A stretch of 64,000 nt of DNA from the NCBI GenBank assembly GCA_021613335.1, contig JAJTWR010000118.1, positions 37,501-101,500 on the forward strand, in the 5' to 3' direction. The stretch comes from Whitmania pigra (lineage: Eukaryota; Annelida; Clitellata; Hirudinida; Haemopidae). Shown here piece by piece: positions 34,648 through 48,589 of the stretch (position 1 is the first letter of the stretch; every line of letters starts with the position of its first letter). Below the pieces are notes generated by a model. The model saw only the letters and a list, made by a program, of their open reading frames with translations. It ran no database searches and was not told the DNA's origin. The translations under genes were made by a program, and so were the position numbers.

Positions 34648-35211
34648 GATTAATTATTTACAACTTTCTATAAATCATTTGCAAATTATTCCTGAAAAAT
34701 TAAGTCGCAGAACATAGCGATAATAAAACGAATATTTGTTTACATTAACCTTTTACTACAAATATTCAATTAAACCTAATTTTAAATTAATAAAAAAACA
34801 TTTATAGTTGTTAAAATTGTATTGAAATATATTTGCCAAATAAATTTATTATAAAACTTTAAGAATAAGTAGCAAAACCTCAAAACCTTACTGGTGACAG
34901 TAATCGGGAAAATACAAGCTGTAAATTTTCTTACACCGTTTAGTTCAAATCACTAATTACATATCTTTTTTATTGTTCGATGCAATTCTAATTCATATTG
35001 ACCAGCTATCTATGTTTCGACTCGCGTGAACCCCGTGGTGTGTGGTGATGTTTGTTTAGTAGCGCTTGTGGCAATATAAAATATTCTTGCAATTTCTCAA
35101 ATTAACATTTTCTAAATTTTTAGTTAAACGTTTTATATCTGAAATTGTGTTCTTATTTGTGCTGTCCAATTTTCCATACTGTCGGCTGGCATTGTTTAAC
35201 TTGCTATCAAG
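34648..35211. promoter_or_regulatory. Probable bidirectional promoter, DXO / IPO11
   Basis: 564 bp separate two divergent ATGs. The right third (about 35010-35060) is less AT-rich than the rest. No defined element can be assigned; the call rests on layout. Confidence 0.4.
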
Positions 35212-38200
35212 ATGGATAGTGACAATTTGTCCCAACCTATGGTTATTAAGACTCTCTTTGAGGTATGTAGCCAAGATCCTCTCGTTTTAAAACACGCCGA
35301 ATCTCGCCTAAAAACATGGGAAGTCATGCCTGGTTTCTATTCAGTTGTTGCAGTAAGTTTCATTATTCATTGAGAAAAGATAAGCAGGCCTCATTATATA
35401 TTGTTATTATTATTACTATTATAGATACTAGATATAGATGTTATATTATTATTATTATGGAGTCCCAAGGAATAAGTAGTTTTGTTGGTATATTAATACT
35501 TATCTGCCTTTTAGAGTGTATTCATGAATCAGGAGTATGAATCTAAAGTAAGATGGATGGCTGCTCTTATTTTCAAAAATGGCATTGATAGGTACTGGAG
35601 AAGGACATGTCAAAAGTAAGCTTAAACAGCATATTTTAGATTGTTGTAGGTATTCTGTTAACACTCTTGCTTCCATCTTGCAGTGGCATTGTGGAAGAAG
35701 AGAAGCAGTTTCTAAAGCGCAACTTAATTACCAAGTTTGATGAGCCACAAATACAGGTTAACCATATAATTGTTGCATAATATATCTTTTCTCAGTTTAT
35801 TATTATGAGGTTTGTTAACACTGGAAACAGATAGCCACTCAAATATCGGTATTGATTGGAAAAATAGCCAGACTCGACTGTCCTAAATTCTGGCCAGAAT
35901 TGGTTCCAGTGCTTATTCAATCCATTCAAGTTGAGGATTCTCTGCAACAGCACAGGGCAATGTTGACTCTCTACCATGTCACAAAGTCATTGGCATCTAA
36001 GAGGATGGCCCAAGATAAAAAAGTATTCGAAGAGGTAACAACTGTTTCTTATACGGATGCTCACAGGGAAGCAACCCTCTGATCTACAATGTATAAACAA
36101 GGCAAGGTTCAAATATTTAAGTTCATATTTTATTCATCAGCTGACTGGCAGCATCTTTGGGTTCCTCTTCAATCTGTGGAAACAATGCTATGACCAGTTT
36201 GTCTTGGAATCAAATCATTTGAAAAGGACTGAAGTTCTCGTGTCATGCTTGTCGAAATATATTCTCATCACTAAAAGTTGGTCTTTTATGCTTTATAATT
36301 GTTTCTTATTTTGTTTCTAATTTGCCATTAATACAATTTTTTTACAAGATGACAGAATGTCATTAAGTTATTTAAAATTAATTTGTTGTAATTGGATTCA
36401 TCTAAATAAAATAGAACGATAGAACACATCTTTTTTCAGTTTACAAAATTAGCCGAATTTACTAGATTTTTAAATTCATATTTAGTCTTGAAGAAACTGA
36501 TGACATATGGCTTCCAAGATATCAGAAACAATGGCTTGGCTCTGGAGTTTGTTGAAATGGTTCTTCATAGACTCGATGCTCTTCTTCTGTCAAGTAAGAT
36601 GGAATCCACAATATCTCTTGCATCTCATCATTCCAACCAACTGTGATTACATTATTGATCGTAATGCGATTAAATCTTCTGACTGTTGTAACATGATCGA
36701 TGTCGTAATAATATTTCTCATCTGTAGGAAATGCATTTAAGCAGTTTGAATCTGCTGAGGTCATGCAGCATTGGGAGAAGATCATCATGTTGCTTTCAAA
36801 GACAGTAAGTTGTTGAACCTTCCTAGTTAAAGTGCTGCCAGTTTTGAAATGCAAATTAATTTTTTATTTTTACTGTTCGATGGCAATCTGTCGTGGACAG
36901 TCTGATGTGCCTTGCTTTTCTGAAAAAGATTGTATCATTGTCTTGTTTACTTTAATTTCTATTATTAGTCACAGTTCAATGAATTGTTAACGAACGATAA
37001 ACTTTATGTTGTGACGTTAACTTTCAACTTCACAGCTTCTTGAAGTGATTGGTGCCCATGAGGAGGGATTTGCAAAATTTGTCCGCAGCTCTCTCCAGTT
37101 CGTTACCATTTATTGCTTCACCGAAGATAGACGAGGTGATCAAGTTGATTAATATTGATCAAGTTGATTAACATATTTGCTAATAATTATCTGATGTTAA
37201 CGTCGGTCATTCATGATTGCACTTCTGATTCAAATGTAAACAAAACTTACTGGCTTTCATTGCAGAGCTTATTTTTGAGCAATTCGTCATCAATTCTTTC
37301 AACTTGATGAAGAAAATATTCACCTGCGACAAGTACAAGCTTGCAAAGATTCCAGAAGGTTAGCTTCTGACTTATTGATTCTTGTGGTTTGTTAAGCACT
37401 TTCAATGTTTAAAATAAATTTGTCACCATGTTTCTTTTGGCTGCAAGACTAATCACTTCAGTTTTACTGCAATGGAATTCTAGAATGCTACGTGGTTCTT
37501 CTCTATGCCAGTAGTGACTGTTGTATTCTATTGACTAATTATTATTATTATTATTATTATTGTTCTCAACATCAGAAACAAAGAGTGAAATAGCCCTAGA
37601 AGTACATAAAGCAAAGTCTGAGTTCTTCACGAGGGGAGTTTTGACAGAACTGTGCAAGCAGTTGTTGTTCCACTACCTCCTACTCACAGAAGACGAGCTC
37701 TCCTGCTGGGACAGGGACCCCGAGAGTTTCATGTCGGAGGAATCGGGAGACTCTTGGATGTTCAGCCTGAAGGTTTTTCATCGTCCATTCGACCCTGTTG
37801 TCTAAATTCTTTGTACTTTACACTAATTGGAATAATTCTTAGCTAATTTATTTTTTTAATTTGAATTCTACATCATATTTAATTTTTCCCTATCGAGATT
37901 GCTTAATTTCTTCATTTGTTTGTAGCCATGCACAGAGTCATTGTTTTTGAATCTCATCAAAGAATTCAGGGACACTGTCACCCCTATTGTCCTTGAGTTG
38001 CTGCAGGAGTGCGAAAGCTGTGATGATGGAAGCCTCATCAGGTTGTTGCAGAAAGATGCAGGTAAACATGGAAGCCACTTCAGCCCCACCTCTTATCGGC
38101 TCGGCTCTCCGAAATTGTTCAATTGATTAATTAAGTATTTAATTAATATTGCCCATTGACAGTTTATAATGCAATTGGTCTGGCCTCGTATGACTTCTAC

Positions 38201-40670
38201 GACTTGATCGACTTTGACAAATGGTTCGACAAACTCATCAATGACCTCCAGAACAAATCCTCCATGTATCGCATACTCAGGCGTCGCATAATTTGGCTCG
38301 ACTCCATCCCTCGTGCACTACCTCCCCCTCCTCTGGCAGGCCTCTGATGATCACAACCTACTCAGATGTGCTATCATCAACAATCTTTCTCTTATTGTTC
38401 AAGTAAGTTATTACATATTATTATTGTTGTAGATATTTGGACTCTGCATTATAGCAATAAAGGACAACAATCCTAAAAACTCCATCATGCTAAAGTCCAT
38501 AAAATGTCCATAAATATCAGATAACAAACTCGAAATAATTTACAGGGTCTTGGTTCCGAGACGAGGAGCCTTTACGACTTTTTGATTCCCGTGATTCATG
38601 CAAGCACCGACGTTAATCACGAGCAGCACATTTACCTGTGGGAAGATGCCCTCGACCTCTGGCTGATCACACTTCACGCCTCCTCCCAAATGACGCCCGA
38701 ACTACTCCAACTTTTTCAAAACTTGCTGCCATTGCTGGGTATCTTGAATTCAATGCTACTTATTGTTTCACTAAATTTATTGATTATATTTTAATTCAGT
38801 CTGTATTTCCTTATAATACTTTATGAATTTTTTTATTATACTTGATGATGTTCATTTCTCGCAGAGAGTGGCAGTGAAGCTTTGAAAACATGTTTGAAAA
38901 TCATTGAGGCCTACATTGTTATCGACGCCGGAGCATTTTTGCAGGTTGGAATTATTCATTATTGCTTTCTGGCAAACGCAGTTGCAGTCAACAACACAGA
39001 TGTTAATCATTTCTTACTCAGTTTGTGCTTCTTCTCAAATTTTATCCAGAAATATCATGCTATGTTGGGCCAGACAATCACATCGCTGCTTCAAGAACTT
39101 AAAACAGAGGGAGAAATCTTCATCTTTAAAGTACTTTATTTGCTTATTTCTTGTATTACTCTTACATTAACCAAATCAAATGTTGTTAGTCGTAATATTA
39201 CAACCATTTCCGATCATTTCAGTTGCTGTCGAACATGCTGAGGGTTTGTCCACAAGAGACGATAGATATTTTCAAGCATGTATTTCTGGACGTAATCAAG
39301 TCACTGGCTGATTTTAGTGTAAGTCTCGGTGACAAATTTCCCATTGATATTTTTGTTGTCACTATTGTGACAGACGACAAATCTTTCGAACAACCATTGA
39401 TGCTGTGCTTGTGACATATCACTATATAAGTGAAATTAATTTCGTTTTACAACAAACGTTTCAGGGCGAGCAAACGAATCCATGTCCATCTCTCTACTGC
39501 ATACACATAGTCATGATATCACGTTTAGTCATTCACAGCCACCAAGTCTTCTTCCAGCTCGTTGATGAAATTTCTCACCAAACCTCGACCGACGTAAGTT
39601 ACTTCCCGCTTCATGCTGACTAGAGCCATACGATGTCTTCAAATGTCATTTGCAGGCTTCCACAATAATGGACTCTCTCATCGCGGGTTGGCTTGCCAAA
39701 TTCAATTGCCTCTATCAGCCAGAAAAAAAGAAGCTTTGTGTATTGGCCCTTTTAAGTCTTTTACCAACCAATCACAGGTTTAGCAAGATTACTAATTTTG
39801 ATTTTAACATTTCATTTAGAACATTAAGTGTGATGTAGAAAAATGTTGCATAAGTATAATTACATATGCACTTCAGCAGAGTCACACTTTCTTAACCTTT
39901 AATATAAAACATCTTACCAATGGTGCTTGTAACAGTATGAGCTGGGTTGTGAATTACACATTACTACATTTATTATTACATTACTACCATTATTGCAAAA
40001 ATTTAACAACCTAACTTAGATAATTTGCATGTTCGTTGCAGATCCATACTGAACAGCATCAACACCATCTTGCTTAAGACAGCAGACACTTTGAGCGATA
40101 TTTGCAGGAAAGACTCTGAATCCGGAATCCTAGTCGAGTGAGATTTCTGGATTTTAGCTTGAGTTGACCTCTCATATTACTTAATCATTACCATTTTCAT
40201 TTCATTTTTACTATTCTATACTATATACTATACTAGTTTACTATTATTTGTTGATTTTTTTTTATTATTTTTGGTAAATTTGCAGCACTTGCGTCATGAC
40301 CTCAGATCATCACACAACGAGCGACAGCGGTGACGAAGGGAATGGCGGTGAGGAGTTCGAGAAGAGATCGCTCGAGGTGAGTTGCATTACGTCTCTGTCC
40401 CAAGGTGTCTGAACAAGTTGCTTGTCTGTTTTTCATCAACGTCTTTGGTACTTAATAAAATTAATTAATTAATAAAATAATTAAACACTACTCAACTACC
40501 GATCTATAGATTTATGAATTTCCTTTCAGATTTCCTTACGTGACCCTGTATATTCAGTGAGTCTCATCCATTTTACTGCCAATCAACTCCAACTTCTGCA
40601 GACCCCTATCCTCGATTCAATTGATACTGACGCTTCCCAGCAGTTGAGGCACTTCCTATCGAATGTCTGA
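35212..40670 (+). CDS. IPO11: Importin-11, with an internal frame-breaking deletion
   Basis: This is a karyopherin-beta nuclear import receptor (HEAT-repeat solenoid); in vertebrates it carries UBE2E enzymes and PTEN. It starts MDSDNLSQPMVIKTLFEVCS (35212). About twenty exons follow the human protein: AESRLKTWEVMPGFYSVVA, GIDRYWRRTC, RLDCPKFWPELVPVLIQSI, TLYHVTKSLASKRMAQDK, CKQLLFHYLLLTEDELSCW, YNAIGLASYDFYDLIDFDKW, RCAIINNLSLIVQ, DPVYSVSLIHF, with stop TGA at 40668-40670. The exon at about 38160-38403 is abnormal: ILRRRIIWL is followed within about 12-20 bases by LVHYLPLLWQASDDHNLLRC in another reading frame. About 90 residues of HEAT repeat that separate these motifs in human IPO11 are absent. 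No GT-AG pair can bridge the gap, and the first frame ends at a TGA at 38345-38347. Everything either side looks intact, so this is an assembly collapse or a recent null allele. Confidence 0.92.
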
Positions 40671-41152
40671 TAACTTTGGTACCAAAACATTTTCAATGAT
40701 CATTGGCCTTTTGAATTGAATTTGAAAAGTGAAATTGCAACCCAGGTGATGATTCTGAATTTTGATGCCTTTACAACTTACTGGTGCCAGTGACGTTCGT
40801 CAAAGGTAGAACGGTTCTCGAATGCTGCATGATTTTATTATGTGGTAATCTCGATGTGTTTTGCATGTGTCACTTCTGAAATAAAACATCTCTGAGCTCC
40901 CTAACTTAAATTACCAAAGCTTTAAAAACATTGTTGATTTTGACGTTTTACTAAGGCAACAAATTTTGAGGTCTTCGTAAAATGATGCCTGGCTACCAAG
41001 TAATCTAAGAAAACAACCACTAATCATCACTAGTTTAATGTGAACGTGCTCTGAGAAGTAAGTTCTGTAACAATCAATGAGCCGATTTTCAAGTTTTTGT
41101 GATTTCACATTTTAGAATGTCCAAAATAAAAGCTATCAAATTTCATAAATTC
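40671..41152. other. Convergent 3' region, IPO11 / TMEM126
   Basis: Contains the 3' UTRs of both genes. AATAAA at about 40881 fits IPO11. No other feature. Confidence 0.5.
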
Positions 41153-41890
41153 CTATCTTGTTGTAGATGATGCACTTTCTAATATCTTTCTATTTACTTT
41201 CAAAATGGAACTGAACTGACTCTTTTGCATGGCAATTGCAATAAGTACATTAGTGAGACCCAATGTTAGGATAGGACCCTTCATGGTTTGAAGCATCTTT
41301 TGATAAACTTTCAACAATGTTCCATAGTCTTTCAAGTTTGGCAGGGGGTATGTAGCATAATACTTAGCCATAACTGATGCTGAGCATAATGCCAGACCCA
41401 GTGGTTGTATTAGTCCAGCAGTCAGTTGAATGATGCTGGTACGTATGCCCAAGCAGGATGTACAGCCTGTGATACCCAGAGCAATGTCTTGTGCAACGAA
41501 TTGGTCTTGACCTATAGCTGTGGTAACGAAAGGAATACCCGTGCTGGGAATAAACATTAATGACTTCGGCAGCCTTCTTAGCAGCATTAAATTTCTGAGA
41601 CCGAGGCAGAACACCAAACCGCTCAATGCTGAACATCCACCTAGTACGTAACTGCCGTACTTCACCGTAAACCTTTGAAAAAATATGAAGACATGAAATT
41701 ATTACAATCTAGCATAATAAATCGCAAGATCTACAATAACTCACATTTCTCTGGATGGTTTCCAGTCGTCCACCACCTTCCTCTGCAAATTAAGTACTTG
41801 TTCAGACGAAAGCATAATGGCATTTCGTGGGATTTCATCACCGTCTGTCACATATCCGATCTTTCCAGTCTGTATATTTCGCCTACTCAT
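41153..41890 (-). CDS. TMEM126A: TMEM126 family mitochondrial membrane protein
   Basis: TMEM126A/B are mitochondrial inner-membrane proteins needed for complex I assembly. There are two exons on the minus strand: 41741-41890 (MSRRNIQTGKIGYVTDGDEI to DDWKPSREM) and 41153-41673, joined in phase 1 to read EMFTVKYGSYVLGGCSALSG. The protein is about 223 residues, with several hydrophobic segments (SGLVFCLGLRNLML, ITGCTSCLGIRTSIIQL, GLIQPLGLALCSASVMA, ILTLGLTNVLIAIAM), a conserved central Cys-x2-Cys (TSCLGIR) and the YATYPLP motif shared with the vertebrate proteins. Whether it corresponds to A or B cannot be told; the vertebrate pair arose by duplication. The 5' end faces the cytospin gene. Confidence 0.85.
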
Positions 41891-42411
41891 CTTGATCACA
41901 CAATGAAATAATTAGTACGAGTCCCCACAAAAATGCTGTCCGGCAAAACACAGGGGTCGTGCAGAATGCAGCACTAAAAGTGAATAGTACGATCTAAGTT
42001 ATGCTAAAAATTAAAATTAACAAAATTTTGACATTTATAAAATTATTTAAAAAAAGTATAACAATTTTTTTGTTTTAATAATTTAAAATTTTTTATTAAA
42101 TATTTTTATAAACATAATTTAATATTTAAAATCAAAGCATTGTAAAAAAGTGTAAAAATAATTGAACCTTTCTGGAAGTTCCTGGACGCTTTGCTTTGAA
42201 TAAGCGGGGCTAAGTGTAACATAATAGCCTGTATTTCTCCAAGTAAATATAGCGTAGCTGGATCGCTTGAAGTCTGCTTCAGAAAGTTATAAGTTTTTTT
42301 GTAAGTTTAAATGATTGCTTTGAAGATGGACGTGAATTGCAGATTTAGGAAGAGCTGAGGTGTATTTTGTTTTACTTATTTGCGCATACTTTACTTGGAT
42401 TCTTTCTTAAC
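41891..42411. promoter_or_regulatory. Probable bidirectional promoter, TMEM126 / cytospin
   Basis: About 520 bp between divergent starts. Very AT-rich at 42030-42160, more mixed at 42170-42300. No specific element recognised. Confidence 0.35.
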
Positions 42412-45400
42412 ATGGAAACGTCTATGTAAGTATTTTGCTTGATCACAGTTTCCGTTAATATATGAATATTTTGTATATATCGTTTAAGTTGAAAATTCGA
42501 ATTTAAAAAATGGCAACAAACAAAAAAGCCTACAAACCATTAGAGAAGACCCAATTAAACAGAATTGCTGAAGAACAAGAGATGAAGCTAGTATTCATTA
42601 CTAATTTTTATTGTAACTTTTGATCAGTTTTAGTAAATTTATTTTTAAAAAGGCTGAAAATTTCACTTATCCTTTAAACATTATTTTATAATAGACAGTG
42701 CAAAAGAAGTGGGGATAATATTGCAAGTCTGCTCAGAAGAAGGGCATTACTTCCAAACCCAGGACTTGGAATGAAAGGTTCTCGAGGACAATTTTCTGTC
42801 AAAAAAAAAAAATCTTCTCTGGCCTGTCCAGAATCATTTTTGGTAATGTTTTAAAGTTATTGCTAATTTTGCAAGTTAATGTGAAATAAAAAAGTTAATG
42901 TGATGCTGTTTAGAATAGTTTTATATCACTTTAAACATGACTTTGAATGCATTCGAAGGTTTGTGATAGTGAATCAGAAAACCACGAATGCATCTCTCCA
43001 CTGAAGGAAGAATTGAAAGTAGCTCCATTGAGAGCTCAGAGTGTTCAGAACATCTCTAAGGTTCCTTCTTCAGCTGCTCAGTGTTCAACTCGAACTGCAG
43101 GCAGCAAGAAGAAACATTCTGAGGAAACGATCAAAAGAGCTTTCAGTGCACATAATGTGGCCATGGCCAACACCTCTTCAAAGGCCTCAAAACAGATTCT
43201 CAACTCCAAAGCTGTGGCATACAATGCAGAGCTTTTGATGAAATTTGATGCAGAGAAGAAGGTCCTGGACTCGAAGATTTGCGAGTTGACTGAATTGTCA
43301 GAAATGAGGAGGATTGACTTAGAAAACTTGAGGAAAAAATTGGAGGAAGAAAGAGAATCCCAGAGGAGAGGCCAACAGGGTGATGGAGAAATAAGTGAGT
43401 GTATCACTTTATTTCCAAGTATGATTGTAATTGTACTTCATTTGCATAAAGCCTTTCTCATAGCGTCTGAGGCACTTTTTGCAACCATTTATATAGCGTT
43501 TCCTTCCCAAGGGCTTTTTTTAATTCGCAATGTAAAATGTATATTCGTTTGGATGCCATATTCAGGTCGAAAAAATGTAGTTACCCCGTAAGTATTAATT
43601 GTAAGTAGCAAATCATGAGCAGTTATCTAAAATCAATCAATTTTCGTACGTTTTTGGCGAAAACATGGTAAATTTTGCAATTTTACACCTTTTCCAAAAT
43701 AGAAAAGATCCAAGACCAATTCGCGTTATATCCAGATTCGTGATATAAACAACCGCATTATAGCTGAGTTTGGCTGTGTAGTCTTTTAGCGTCTAGCTGG
43801 GGGAAAGATAGCTGAGTGGTTAATGCTTTTGCTTTGGTGCAGCTCCACTAGGAGTTCTAATCCCAGTTGCTAATAAAAGTTTCTGTAACTTTATTTTAAT
43901 AAGTTTTATAATCTTTTAGTAGGGTTTTCAATCATTTTTTCCATGTAATGTATTTGGATCACAATGTATTCGGCTTAATCTTATCTATTTCTAACAATAA
44001 AAATTACAAATTTTAATTTCAAGTGGCCAATTGTGTTTGGGTCATACTTTCATTGTGTAAGATCTTGTTTATAAAATTTGATGATCACTTGAAGTTGCTT
44101 TAATTACCATTCCAAATTATTATTATTTTGGTTGTGAGATCTTGCTGCTGCTGCTGATGATGATGATAATGATGATGAAGGGAGAGTTGTTATCCTTCAC
44201 AAACCTGAAAACTGTATCATTGTTACATACTTTTAAATGGTCAATCATTTGTTTCTAAAATACTTATTTTTTCATGATTTTGTTCAAATGTTCAATGACA
44301 ACTTACAACAACCTACTTATTTACAGTGTCTCAGCTTGACAATATGAAGGCAGAAAATGAAGCACTAAAGAAACAATTAAAAGAAAATGGAATTTCTGTT
44401 GAACACTTCACAGACACAGAAAAACTTTTCCTCATCAGCAACATTGATCCTCATTTTGTAGATGTCTCTGTTTTGGAGTCTTCCGATGACCTGAGGGTGT
44501 CTACAGATGACATCAGTGCCATTGCTCAGAGATATGTCTCATCAGCCATGTCAGTTTCAATGAATTACAATTTTAATTTTTGACAATTCATTTATGAAAT
44601 TTTTATATTATTATATAATTTTTATGAAAGATAAAAATGCATATTAAGTCAAGAAATGCCTAATGATGTTTAAACATGTTGTTTTCATTTCTCACAAGAA
44701 ATGTCTCATTAATGAACTCTCACGTAATGATCCTGATCTTGGCCACATTATTTATGGCATTTATCATCTCGACATTCCAGAGACGACGTGACAAACCTGG
44801 ACAGACACAACAGCATGAGTGTCGACAGGGGCTTGAATGCAGTCAGCATTGCAGACCTGACAGACAGATTCCTTCAGATGCAGGAAGCCCAGCACAGTGT
44901 CGACGAAGAACTTCAGGCCACGCTTCAGGAGTTGTCGGATCTTCAGGTTGGTTGATTCACAAGGCTGTCCTGTGCTGTGCTGGCACCTTTAAAATGCATT
45001 TCTTGTTTCTTAATCATCTCTTAATGTTGTCTGTGTTTAATCTATTGTTCATGAGTAGCTCTGCTTGTCTCTTGTTGACTAGATGGATGAATGGATAGTT
45101 GTCATAAAATGTAACGTTCCTATATCTAATTCCTCTCATCTATTTTTACTATCTTTTTATTTACCTAATAATTCTTAACAATATTTATAACATATTTTTA
45201 ACAACATAATAGGAAAATGTTACCGAATTGAACGAGGCCAATGAGAGCCTGAAAAGTGACAACGAAATTCTGCTTGGGTCCCTCTGCGGAACATCTGAGA
45301 AGCTGGAAAATGCCAGGATACAGGTTGAAATCTCTTCTGTCATCTTGCTTGTTGGAATCATATTAGTTGATTGATGTTGCTTTGATTGTTAGTTTGCTAT

Positions 45401-47824
45401 CTTGTGATTTGTTGTTGGGCAATCATCTGCCTGTCTTATAATGTATTTGATAACCTTAAGGCATGTACGTGAGTGATGTTTAGAAATGTGTAATTTTTGC
45501 AAGATTATTTAGAATAACAGCTGCAATGTCATTACTTCTGGGAGTACTGTGATGTTTATTACCTTTAACCTTTCCATGTACAGACTCATGTCACTGGCCA
45601 TCGCTAACAAATTTTCTTTGTTTTTGTTTATTTATGCAAAATGATCAATTAACTTGACTTTCTTCTTAATTTTCAAGGTTGAGAATTTGAAGTCATTGCT
45701 GATCAGGGACATTGAAAGGTGTGACAATAATGACAGAGAACTTCAGCTGACAGGGCTACTCAAATGTGCTCAGCAGGAGAAAGATGAACTGCTTCGGAAG
45801 CAGATGGAGTGTCTCAAAGTCATCAGTTCCTTGGAGTTAGAGAACAGAGAGATGAGGGATGCCATGTCAGTTTTGAAGGAGTCTGTCCATCTGGAAGTGG
45901 AAAGAAACAAGACATTGAAGGATGAGAACAACAGTTTGAGGCTCCAATTTGAACATCCTCATCATATCATTGCAAGAGATTTTAACGTTGACACGACTTC
46001 TTCATCATCACCTTCGTCATTTGTCAGACTTGACAACCTGCTCAAACAGAAGGAAGTTGAACTGGAGAGAATAAAGAAGATGAACATCGAAACTGTCAGA
46101 GAGTTGAAGCAACAAAATGAATTCTTGAAGGAGAAGGTAGTTCTACAGTCACAACACAACAAGGAACTGGACAGGGAACTCAAGAGCTTATCTGCATCTT
46201 TGAGGCAGTCCAAAGCTGAACTTAGTGGCTGCAAAAAGAATCTCTCTGAAGAAAGAGAGGAATGGGCTCAATTTCAGGTGATAAATGAATTTCTATAGAA
46301 AATTTAACATTAAAATGATGCCTAGATAAGGTCTTTAATTGATTTATTTGAATTACTTTGTGATTTAATTTAGTGTGAGCATTGAAATTAATGACCAATC
46401 TCTTCAGAGTGACTTGTTGACGGCAGTGGTGGTGGCAAACAACCTAAACATGGAGAAGGACAATGAACTGAAGAGGTTGAAATTGCAGCAGAAGGAAGTC
46501 CAGGAAAAGTACCAGCACCTCATTGAGCACATCTCGTCTAAAGGCTTTCCCGATGGACAAGTGGCACAGGATTTTGTGAACGGAAATGAAAAAGGAGATG
46601 ATGAGAGTGCGCATGGAGTTGAAGCCTTCCTGCACATTGGTTTCCCACCTGCAGTGGCCAAGGATGTTGCAAACAGGTGAGTCAAAGATGAATAAGAATA
46701 GGCTTGCTGAAATGACTCATTGAAAAAGTATGATTGCATTCAAACTCTGTAGAATTTCAAATTGTCAATAGAGTTTAAGAGCTTCTCTAGAAAGTTTGAA
46801 GAGCAATTGAAAATTTAATATCAAATATTTGGTTGGATAAGTCTTGTGTGGTTACTGTTTGTAGTTCAAAATTACATTAAGATTCAAGAAATGTGATCCT
46901 CTTGAATTAACCTTTGATGCAGGACCAGCATAGATGTGTCTACAACCAGCTCGAAGGAGACAAACAACTTTAATCTTCCGACAAATCAGTCTTTGGCGAC
47001 TTCAGTCAAAAACCTTGCAGATGCTCTGCCTTTCATCGGCCTCGTTCGTTCGCCAACAAATGGTTATTCGGGGGTCACATGTGACGATGCTTCCACAATA
47101 CCTGGAATTCTGATGAAGAATCACAACAGTGAAAGAAGGTTTGGAGCCTCGTGTGAAAGTAGCACTCTCTGCCAGTCGACAGATATATTTATAATCAATG
47201 CCATTTGTGATACTGTCATGTTTTTTGCTCTTTTTATTTTTTTAACCATGGCAAATTTTGATGTTTCTCTTGAGTTTTTCCTGCAATAATCATACAAGTT
47301 GATATTGTTTGCAAATGCGACTAACACTCCAAAACATTTTTTGATGCTTTAGAGATGAAAAAGACAAGTCCTGCCTGACAGCAACACCATCGTATCTCAG
47401 CCAAATGCTGAGGTCAGATCCCCTCATGGGCTTAGTGAAGTCAGGAGGATCCAAGAGAAATGCCTTATTGACTTGGTGCCAAAACAAACTCAAGGATTTT
47501 GAAGACATCGAAGTGACTAATTTTAGCAGCAGTTGGAACGACGGTTTGGCTCTTTGTGCCCTCCTGAACACTTACCTCCCTCACGACATTCCTTACTCCA
47601 ACCTTAAGAACCTCAATGTCAAACAAAGATTCCAAAGGGCATTTGACGTTTCAAAAGAAGCAGGATTGGAATTGGGTTCGGAAGACGATTTGAATGATTT
47701 GGTGGCAAGCGATCGACCCGCTTGGCAGATGGTGTTTGGCCTCGTTGCAAACATCTACAAACATTTTGAAGTCGACTCGGAACAACATCCAGACATGAGA
47801 AGAAATTCACTTCATCAGCGGTGA
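42412..47824 (+). CDS. SPECC1L: Cytospin (SPECC1/SPECC1L family)
   Basis: This is a coiled-coil and calponin-homology protein that links actin and microtubules. The 5' end is uncertain: a short METSM exon at 42412 or a start at 42512 ([17 protein letters not shown]). Clear exons: 42957-43394 ([17 protein letters not shown] and a first coiled coil), 44327-44550 ([19 protein letters not shown], a family signature), 44769-44945 ([15 protein letters not shown]), 45213-45324, 45678-46276 (long coiled coil), about 46381-46677, 46921-47137, and 47353-47824 with the single C-terminal CH domain: [40 protein letters not shown]. The stop is TGA at 47822-47824. The CH domain position at the extreme C terminus identifies cytospin rather than spectrin or filamin relatives. 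AATAAA lies at about 48006. The gene is convergent with SARM1. Confidence 0.93.
43795..43872 (+). repeat. tRNA-like sequence (tRNA pseudogene or SINE head) in cytospin intron
   Basis: An A-box match (TAGCTGAGTGG, 43809-43819) and a B-box match (AGTTCTAATCC, 43853-43863) are correctly spaced for a tRNA with a class I-length body. AGCTGGG at the start can pair with CCCAGTT at the end, but the T-arm does not fold. Probably a decayed tRNA-derived element; no poly(A) or target duplication was identified. Confidence 0.45.
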
Positions 47825-48589
47825 CTGCCTCCCTTCGTTTAGTCTTCAACCCATCTTACCCCCAAATGCATCTGAGTTTTGGCCCAACATGTTAAAAGTG
47901 CTATTTTAAAAGTGGTTTGTTGCGGTTTTTTTGAGTCTTGTTGAATCGTCATGCATCCTCGCTGGAATTGTTTTTAGACGTTTATGCTCGACCAAGTTTT
48001 ATGGTGAATAAATGTTATTTTAATTAATGCAATCCTCAGATGGAAAACATGTTTACAAATATCTCACCACACTACTTGCTACTTGAATTGCTTCCACATC
48101 GAACCGCCAGCGTATTGACATATTGAGGTGCTAGGACTCATTTTCAAATAGTCCTGTAATCAGTGTTATTGTATGATTTTCAAAACATTCCATTGCCTTG
48201 CATGATCTTTGCTTTGAATAATTAATAACCTTAATTTTCAACAACCATGTAAAGCATAATTTTAATTCTTTTTAAATGTAAACTAGAGTTAGGGCAGATT
48301 CATGAGACATGTTTATAAAACATAAGTGGAAAACATAAAATAATGGAGACGTTCGAAATATCACAGAAATATAATCTTCCTGACTAGGAAAACAAAGGAT
48401 AATTTCAGAATGAATTGAATGGGTTTAATTAGCAAATGACTAGTGAGTTGACCAAACAAACTTTGTGAGGGATGAATTCATTGCTTAAAGGTATGACTCA
48501 AATGCAGATTGATTTGACATGCTCAAAACAGCTTCAGGCCCTTAAGCAAAAGAGCAGGTAATTATCTGTGAAGCATTTACTCTAAAAGG
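47825..48589. other. Convergent 3' region, cytospin / SARM1
   Basis: Holds both 3' UTRs (AATAAA at about 48006 for cytospin). No additional gene, repeat or RNA seen in 765 bp. Confidence 0.5.
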
